Positions 57,668 through 64,000 of a stretch of 64,000 bases of DNA are shown here, in pieces. Position numbers and translations under genes: made by a program. The stretch's first letter is position 1, and each line of letters starts with the position of its first letter. The notes under the pieces are model-generated. The model was given only the letters and a program-made list of their open reading frames with translations, made no database searches and was not told the origin of the DNA. Source of the stretch: Atherinomorus stipes (lineage: Eukaryota > Chordata > Actinopteri > Atheriniformes > Atherinidae); assembly GCA_023101725.1 (NCBI GenBank), contig JALJCO010007076.1:620001-684000 (forward strand), given 5' to 3'.

Positions 57668-58220
57668 TGGGCATCATGCTATCGGCCCAGGAATCTAGGG
57701 GAATAATCCTGCCTGGGCCCTCCTTGCATACCTGCCACATAGGGGATGCTTTACCATTACCTCCATCTTTTGCCACTGTTACTTTTGTTTAGTATGACTA
57801 AAAATGTCCAAATCTAATAAAGAAGGGAAAAGAGGAAGGAAATTGAAGAGGGAAGATGGACCTTACTGGAAGCAGGTCTAAATTAATCTAGCTGCTGGAA
57901 AAAAGATGCTAATTAAGAATTAAGACCTATTCTGTCAAAATCGGCCAAAATCCATATCCATCTACCATTCTTTATTTTGTTGCCACTTTATGAATGTATA
58001 ACAATCGAATACTTCTCAACACATTTCTTGCATCGACATAATTTTAGACTGATCCTACAGTTTAAGTGTGGAAACTCAATCCTGAAGTAAGATGTTGTGG
58101 TTCATGCACACAACAGCTTCAGCAACAACAACAGCGTGTTCAAACAAGCAGGAACACGCTGTGGGGACAAACCAAGGGGCAAACTCTGATGGAGAACAAT
58201 GAGCCCACTTCAGTGTCGCA
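57668..58220. other. No gene seen
   Basis: AT-rich sequence with a short CAGCAACAA tract near 58109-58130. No recognised frames or ends. Confidence 0.5.
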
Positions 58221-58221
58221 C

Positions 58222-59260
58222 AAAAATTGTAATTCTTTCTTCATCCACTAGGGGCTGGCTCCAAAACAGGGCAAATCCTCATAGACTCCCATGTTAAAAA
58301 GGCCAACTTCACAGCAGAAATAATCATGTTTACAGCCTGGTTCATAAAATTATTTTAGGTTTAATAGTTGGTTCCGGTTTCCGGTCCTTTGTTCGGGTAA
58401 GAGCGTGTGTTGTTTATGGTACATTTAATTTTATTGGGGGGGGGGCGTTTTTCGTTTGTTTGCCGGCGTTATTTTGCACTTTGTGGGTGAACCATTGAAA
58501 GGTCTGGGGGTGGCGGGGGGGCCGGGTTGGGTTTGGGGGAGTAAGTTGTGGTTGTGGTGGGGGGGGGCAGGGAAAGGTTTTATAAAGTTCGCCTTCACCG
58601 CGGAAATCGTCGCTTTGTCGCTTTGATCCAGTTCACTTCAGTCTAGAATGCTTATATGTTTGGAGTTTATCCGTTAACAGTATAACAGAGCAGACGGCTG
58701 TGTTACATGGCCGGAAGAGGAAGTGTCAAAAGCGGCCTTCCGGTAAGCGTGATAATCCCCTATAGGATAAGGTTACCTTCATGTCAACTGTGAGGGGGGT
58801 GAATTTTTTTTAAATAACTCATCCATTTTGATGCTTTTTAATCTAAATCTAATGTTATTTAATCTTGAAATACATAATATACATAATTAGGGGCATATCC
58901 TTTTGATTGACATGCAGCAGACCGGATGTCAGTCTGCTGGCAGGTGGCCAACAGTTGACCCCTTGTTTGCTCTTGGTAAGGTCTCAGTCTGCAGCAGAGT
59001 AGCAAAAGAGTGTTTTTTAGCCAGCTAACAGCAATTTCAAACATATTTTACCTTTATCTCGCCGCTCAGGAGGATAATCTTCGTTATTTCCTGTTAGTTT
59101 TGAATTAGCTCAGTTTGCATTTAGCCCAGAGTGCATTGGCTGTCAATCATTTGCCCCGAGACCTCACTTGCCCATTTCTATTTTCCGGGCGTGACGAGCA
59201 CGTGATACAGCAAGATGGCGACGGTGGGACACGCCCAACCGACTTCACTTTCCCCTATTC
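58222..59260. mobile_element. Repeat X copy 4, split by a GC-rich insertion
   Basis: Contains ccactaggggctggctcc, aaggccaacttcacagcaga and ggttaccttcatgtcaactg, then downstream a caagatggcgacggtggga segment and a cgacttcactttcccc tip. It is the longest copy of the repeat in the window. An insertion (58368-58761) interrupts it. The right part carries AAGATGGCGAC, a YY1-like site. Confidence 0.8.
58368..58761. mobile_element. Unclassified GC-rich insertion, possible 4-bp TSD
   Basis: A 394-bp block splits repeat X. ATAG lies on both sides (58364-58367 and 58762-58765), while the intact repeat reads TTTAATAGGT at this place. It has no inverted ends and no TG/CA ends. It is unusually G-rich on the plus strand (58436-58445, 58505-58567), has a TTTATAAAG box at about 58580 and ETS-like CCGGAAG motifs near 58711 (with the inverse CTTCCGG at 58737). 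It looks promoter-like. It could be a solo LTR with eroded ends or an unknown element. Confidence 0.55.
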
Positions 59261-59262
59261 GT

Positions 59263-59620
59263 GACCGGATACTATGTCCATATTTTCTACAGCCTTTGTG
59301 AAAAACACGTGCATGACATCAGCTTTACAAAATCTTGAGAGCAGGCTTGCCTTTTTTATGTGTACTACCTAGTTTGTTTTGCACTTTTTGTATGTTTGCG
59401 TGTGTATTTTAGTGACTTACTGATAATTGAGCTGCACTTTCAAAAACACATTGTTATATCATGAATAGAAACAAGGTTATCATTTTGATCAGTGTCCTTT
59501 TAGTTTTCCTCTGCCCCTGTAGCCTACTCTACTGGACCACATGCATTGCATCTCCAAACAGAACAAAGGTGGTCCATGCTGCAAAACATGGACCATTCAG
59601 AGGGCTATAGATGTACCTTT
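59263..59620. other. No gene seen
   Basis: AT-rich sequence between repeat X and the SINE. No frames or ends were recognised. Confidence 0.5.
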
Positions 59621-59637
59621 AAAGCTGAAAACAATTT

Positions 59638-59845
59638 GGGGCAGTGTTTAGCTCAGTTGGTTGAGCAGCTGCCCCATGAACAGAGGCTACAGCTCCTCAG
59701 TGCAGTCGGCCCCGGTTCAATTCCCAGTCTAGGTCCCTTTGCTGCATGTCACTCCCCACTCTCTCTGCCCCTTTCCTGTCGCTATACACTGTCATATAAA
59801 GGCCACTAGTGCCCAAAAATCCTAAAAAAAAAAAAAAAAAAAAAA
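59638..59845 (+). mobile_element. tRNA-derived SINE with 17-bp TSD
   Basis: The 208-bp element starts with a tRNA-like head: box A TAGCTCAGTTGG (59650-59661) and box B GGTTCAATTCC (59714-59724). A tail region with tgctgcatgtcactcccc and ctttcctgtc follows, then about 25 A. Target duplication AAAGCTGAAAACAATTT is perfect (59621-59637 and 59846-59862). RNA polymerase III would transcribe the head, and a LINE would supply reverse transcriptase. The perfect duplication and long A tail suggest a recent insertion. An open frame crossing it is incidental. Confidence 0.93.
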
Positions 59846-59862
59846 AAAGCTGAAAACAATTT

Positions 59863-62221
59863 ATTCATGCCTACGTGTGACTCAAACTAGGTAGTAACAG
59901 TCCCAGCCATAGCAATTACATGGCCAAGTGGGCAATCACTGAGGATAAGAATCTGAATACAGTAAAGGGCTCAGAATTACAAGTCTAAATATCCAGTATG
60001 CACTGCGAAATCTTTCATTTGACATAATTTAAATGTAGCTTTAACAAGGTATCTTGCTAAGCACTAGAAATTATGACTATGTTTGATGGGGAAGCATTAG
60101 GAATGATTGCTGCATATTAACTGAGTTTTATATTTTTTAGTGTCATCTAGTCCATTTCTTTGGTTTTACAGACCAAACATTTTTTTTTGCTTTGAATCAG
60201 AGCTAAAATATTTTTTCCAGGTCTTCTTTCAGTAGGCCTCTCAAGTTGATTATGCTGATTTGTTACACCTGTCATAGGTATACATGTACTGTAAGTGCCA
60301 CACTGGCACTTGTGCCACTATGGGCACTTCATCCTGAAGAGAATAGTCTTCCCACAAATATCCCTCTAATCCCAATTTTATTTTCATTTTTATTTCCTTG
60401 TTTTCTTCCAATTAAACCACCTGAAAATTAAAACCAGTCAAAGACAGAAAGACAAAGATTCATTACCTCTCATCCCTTTTATATTGTTACGCTTTCTCTT
60501 TATGACTCCAAATACCGCCATCACAGACGATGGTACAGCTGCTTTACCCAAGAAAGCTCTGATTATACAAAGCACCAGATTTATCCATTTAGAGGCCAAC
60601 CAAATAATCAACTGAAATCCCTGGTTGAGTGAAGTAATGATTCACACAGAGCGATGTGTGCATTTTATGAGCCAAAGCAATGACTAACAGCTGATGAGTG
60701 GAAATATCCATACTGTAAATGTAGAGAGTCCAGTGCTATGTGTCGTCTCCTCCTCCTCCTAACTTTTACTCCCCTTAGATCTCCTCTATTTCTGCTTCCC
60801 TGCCAACTGGAACTTCCTTAGCTTGATTCCGTCTGATTCACAACCCCCCCCCGTGTCTCTATCTCTTCCCTAACAATTAAACATGTCTCACGTGAGCTCC
60901 TCTTCCACTTTGTCCGCTCAGAAAGGGCACCGCCCTGTCTGGCCTCTGTGGTGACCTGAGCTGCTCTACAATTGGCTAGAGCGCTGCAGCAAGAGCAGCC
61001 GTAAGTGGCAGACAGGCATAGCGTGTCTGAGACAAAAACACAGGGCGTCCTGCCAGCTGTTGTCCCTGAGGGGTGAGGACTGTTAGATGGAGAACATGGA
61101 ACGAGTGCTTGGCTGAAGGACAAGCCAGTTTCAGTGCAACACACCGTACATCTGTTTTGCAAGCACACTGGCAACGTGTTAAATACTTTTACAGTCCAGA
61201 TGATCATATCCTCTAAAGCTGAGATATTTTATTCATCACGGTCAGCCTAAACATTAGCATTATTAATTCCAGCAGTCATTTCATAAGAGAAGCTGTTGCC
61301 GTTTTTAAACAGATATTAAATTTAGGAATAAAACCCGCCCTTTGAGGACTAGCTGAGTGATGAAATGACTGAACGCTTCAGCAAACGACAGATGCTTGAA
61401 TCACCTCATGGAAAAACTAACTAAATCTTTGTCAGTTTTGAAAGAGCTCTGGCAATGATCTCAGATCTCAAAGCAACATAAGACAGCAGTGCTCTATTTT
61501 TGCCTCATGTTGACAGTTCAAATCATCCATTCCAAATCACAGCTGTGCCTGTTAAAAAAAAAAACAAAACAACACAAAAAACAGTTAAATGATTTTATGT
61601 GTGAGACGAATCGTGGTTACAAATTAAAACTTAATCTGTTAGAGTATTTCAAACATTAAATTCCTATTTATTTCTTTACTTTAAAGAAAAGACTATTGCT
61701 CAAATTAGGTTTCAGCTGCCTGATTAACTAACTGCCAACAGCACAGACTGAATCTTTACAGCTAAATCTCTGAGCCTGTAACTACCACTTAGTGGTAAAA
61801 TTCTGGCCAGGGGAGAAAAAAAAAAAAACAGAAAAGGGAAACACTGTTGTTGCAGATGACTCATTCAGCTTTTTTTTCTTTCTTTTTTTAAATAACATAC
61901 CTGGGGGGAAAAAGGGATAACACAAAATTGTTAGATTTTGATTTGTTTTGAATAGAATCAACTTGGAAATTGCATAAAACACAAATACCTGCAGAAATGA
62001 GCCTGCAAGCTTATTTGAATCAAACACCTGCTAACATTTGGCTCTTGAGTTGCAGTGAAAGTGTTTAATTGGCATTCATATCAAATGACCCTGTTGCAAA
62101 CACAGGTTTTTAACCAGATCCAGCTGGCCTCAGCATCAACAAGAGCACAAAACCTCGGTGAACTTACTAATTTTTACTGAGGTTGCTGGAGCTGGAGCAG
62201 CTTCTTCACTGAAACCTGCTT
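59863..62221. other. No gene seen; one less AT-rich patch
   Basis: The 60700-61210 stretch is less AT-rich and gives a 129-codon minus-strand frame (60818-61207) without any recognised domain. Everything else is AT-rich with short frames. Confidence 0.45.
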
Positions 62222-62225
62222 TTAA

Positions 62226-62732
62226 AGGGGAAGTTCAGTGTTTTTCAATCTGGACCTATTTTCTAGCATGAAATACATTCATTTAGTCACCCAGACAGTT
62301 TTGGTGCAACTTGAATTCCTTCGGGAGATTTTTAGATCCACTCGAGATCAGCGTATGTCCAATATAATGGAAGTGATGAGGCAACCGCGTGCAGGCTCTA
62401 AATAAGGCATTTACTTGTTATGGTGTCGCATAAATATCTGTAAATAAGGATGAATCAGCACACAAAAAGCAGCTTCGAGCTCACAGGGGGTCCCGACTAA
62501 TGTTTCGTAACAAAACATTGATGAAATGAAGGAGTTTGTGGCAGATAATGCCGTATTTAGAGGCTGCGCGGGGTTGCCCCATCACTTCCATTATATTGGA
62601 CATACGCTGATCTCGAGTGGATCTAAATATCTCCCGAAGGAATTCAATTTGCACCAAAACTGTCTGGGTGAGTAAATGAATACATTTCATGCTAGAAAAT
62701 AGGTCCAGATTGAAAAAAAAAAGAACTTCACC
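62226..62732. mobile_element. TTAA-target hairpin MITE
   Basis: The ends AGGGGAAGTTC and inverted AGGTGAAGTTC lie between TTAA at 62222-62225 and 62733-62736. The two halves are inverted copies of each other over about 150-200 bases, for example aattccttcgggagattttt on the left and its inverse on the right near 62625-62645. It has no coding capacity. A degraded relative lies at 21918-22487. Confidence 0.9.
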
Positions 62733-62736
62733 TTAA

Positions 62737-64000
62737 GACAGTTGGGCACTTGTTTGCAATGCCGGGGCTGATGTCCATGGTCCAGCCAAAAATGGTAAAT
62801 AAGCCTGTTTATCTCTGAATATGAAAAACTGTAGTCTAACACAGTCTGCATGAGAGTATTTAATTGCAGTGCAATCCCATCCCTAAATGACACACGTTTC
62901 CTCTGGATGGTAGAGTTATACTGGATTGGGAAGTCACAGCCTTCAGAGCAAAGATGAGAAACTCTGGACTACATGCAAAGGGAAAAAGTTTAATCAGCCT
63001 GTTTTGTACTGTGGGTGTATAAACTGTATAACTGAAAAGGCCAGTAGAGCTTACAGTATTTATTCACTTTTTAAGAATGATTTATACTTTTGAAAAAATG
63101 GTATAGCTAGCCAGACAAGCCAAAATTAAACCATAAATACCGAAGCAAAAGGAAAACAGAGTTACAGTTGGATAAAGAAAAGCAGTGATGGACTGTGGAT
63201 GCTTGAATAAAAGCGAAAATCAGTGGTGCTAATGAAGTTTTCCTTTTTTTCAGTTACTGTTTATATTGATTTCTGGGATATTTCCACCTGTCAAACCAAC
63301 GTAAACTTTATAATGAAAAATTTTAAATTTAGGCTCCTACACATCTGAGAGTTGTAACCTGACTGATGAAGACTAATGATGAAGAGAAGTTTTGACAATG
63401 TCCTGTGGCTTTTTAGAGGGATTCGGGGTCTCTTAACGTTGGACTTAAATGAGGGTGATGATTGTTTGAAGAAGCCTCTCCTGATCGTGTCTGACTATAG
63501 AAATGCAAACCCACAGTAACATGAACAGAACTTGCTCTTGATGAATTACATTCCCTCACCAAAGGAAATACTTATATTAAAGAGGGAAAAAGGCATGTAA
63601 GGCAGACGGGTAATACAGGATAAAACAGGAAAGACAGTAAGAGGAGGGATACTTTAAGGATTTCACAAGCATCAATGTCTCAGTCTGTCTGTACCTGAAA
63701 TAGCCTAAATCTTTTCGTCTTTACCCTTCCTTAGCTGATAATTATCCTTTGGCTTTATAAGTCTGAACCTGCCACCCTGGAGGTGCTCTGACTCTGAAAC
63801 AATTATGTCAGGCAAATGCTGATTATACCATAACCCAGACTTATGAGCCAAAAGGTTAAACAGACCCCAGAAATGATATGATTAAGCCTTGAGATTCAAA
63901 AAAAAAAAAAAAAACTTTTGAGAAATGATCTTGAATTAGATCCAAGAAGATTACAGGCGACTGCTAGACAGAAAACAAGTAAATAAGCAGCATTACAGTA
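62737..64000. other. No gene seen at the window end
   Basis: AT-rich sequence with an A-run at about 63899-63914. No recognised frames or repeat ends. Confidence 0.5.

Noticed and set aside
59638..59720. Functional tRNA gene
   Set aside because: Boxes A and B are present, but the cloverleaf is imperfect and the A tail with a 17-bp duplication shows a SINE.
59546..59809. 87-codon frame
   Set aside because: It runs through the tRNA-derived SINE and its flank, so it is not a gene.
1..64000. CRISPR arrays, bacterial operons, ribosome binding sites
   Set aside because: Base composition, transposon types and lack of dense coding sequence show a vertebrate genome. No regularly spaced identical repeats with unique spacers exist.

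Overview
This window looks like non-coding DNA from a teleost fish, most likely a percomorph; the species cannot be named from the sequence. The evidence is the repeat content: fish LINEs of the L2/CR1 type and of a type ending in GATGGATG, a tRNA-derived SINE, hAT, Tc1/mariner-like, TTAA-target and Harbinger-like elements, a gypsy-type solo LTR, and long AT, TG, poly-C and poly-G tracts in an AT-rich background. I found no convincing host protein-coding exon, rRNA, tRNA or CRISPR array. Every recognisable coding piece is decayed transposon. The window is therefore either a gene desert or the inside of a very large intron.

Layout. 0-3 kb is mostly featureless, with a palindrome and a 100-bp-spaced direct repeat. 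3.5-3.8 kb is a 5'-truncated LINE with a 13-bp target duplication. 5.0-9.0 kb is a minus-strand L2/CR1-like LINE with two internal deletions, split by a 1.5-kb DNA transposon (6680-8205). 10.4-11.8 kb is a hAT element with a perfect 8-bp duplication and a Tc1-like MITE nested inside it. 12.3-18.2 kb is a mosaic: a tandem duplication, about a dozen copies of a GTCAACTANGTTAC-type motif, and nested hAT, TTAA-target and Harbinger-like MITEs and an L2 fragment. 20-27.5 kb holds more MITEs, a hAT transposase C-terminal relic, a dispersed TIR repeat (here 'repeat X') and a solo LTR. 27.5-40 kb is mainly unique, with two TA-target MITEs and a possible conserved non-coding patch near 29.6-30.1 kb. 40-47 kb has a LINE with 13-bp duplications, two repeat X copies (one split by a 1.27-kb TA-target transposon) and a TTAA MITE relic. 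49-57 kb is mostly unique. 57-64 kb has a second copy of the 6680-8205 transposon, another repeat X copy split by a GC-rich 394-bp insertion, a young SINE and a long hairpin MITE.

The genes do not form a pathway. The useful signal is the nesting order and target duplications of the elements, which show several independent insertions and internal deletions. The most novel-looking item is the DNA transposon pair at 6680-8205 and 56945-57665, which has CCCAGATAGCA ends, 2-bp target duplications, subterminal GATCCGC-type repeats and a shared exon-like segment.
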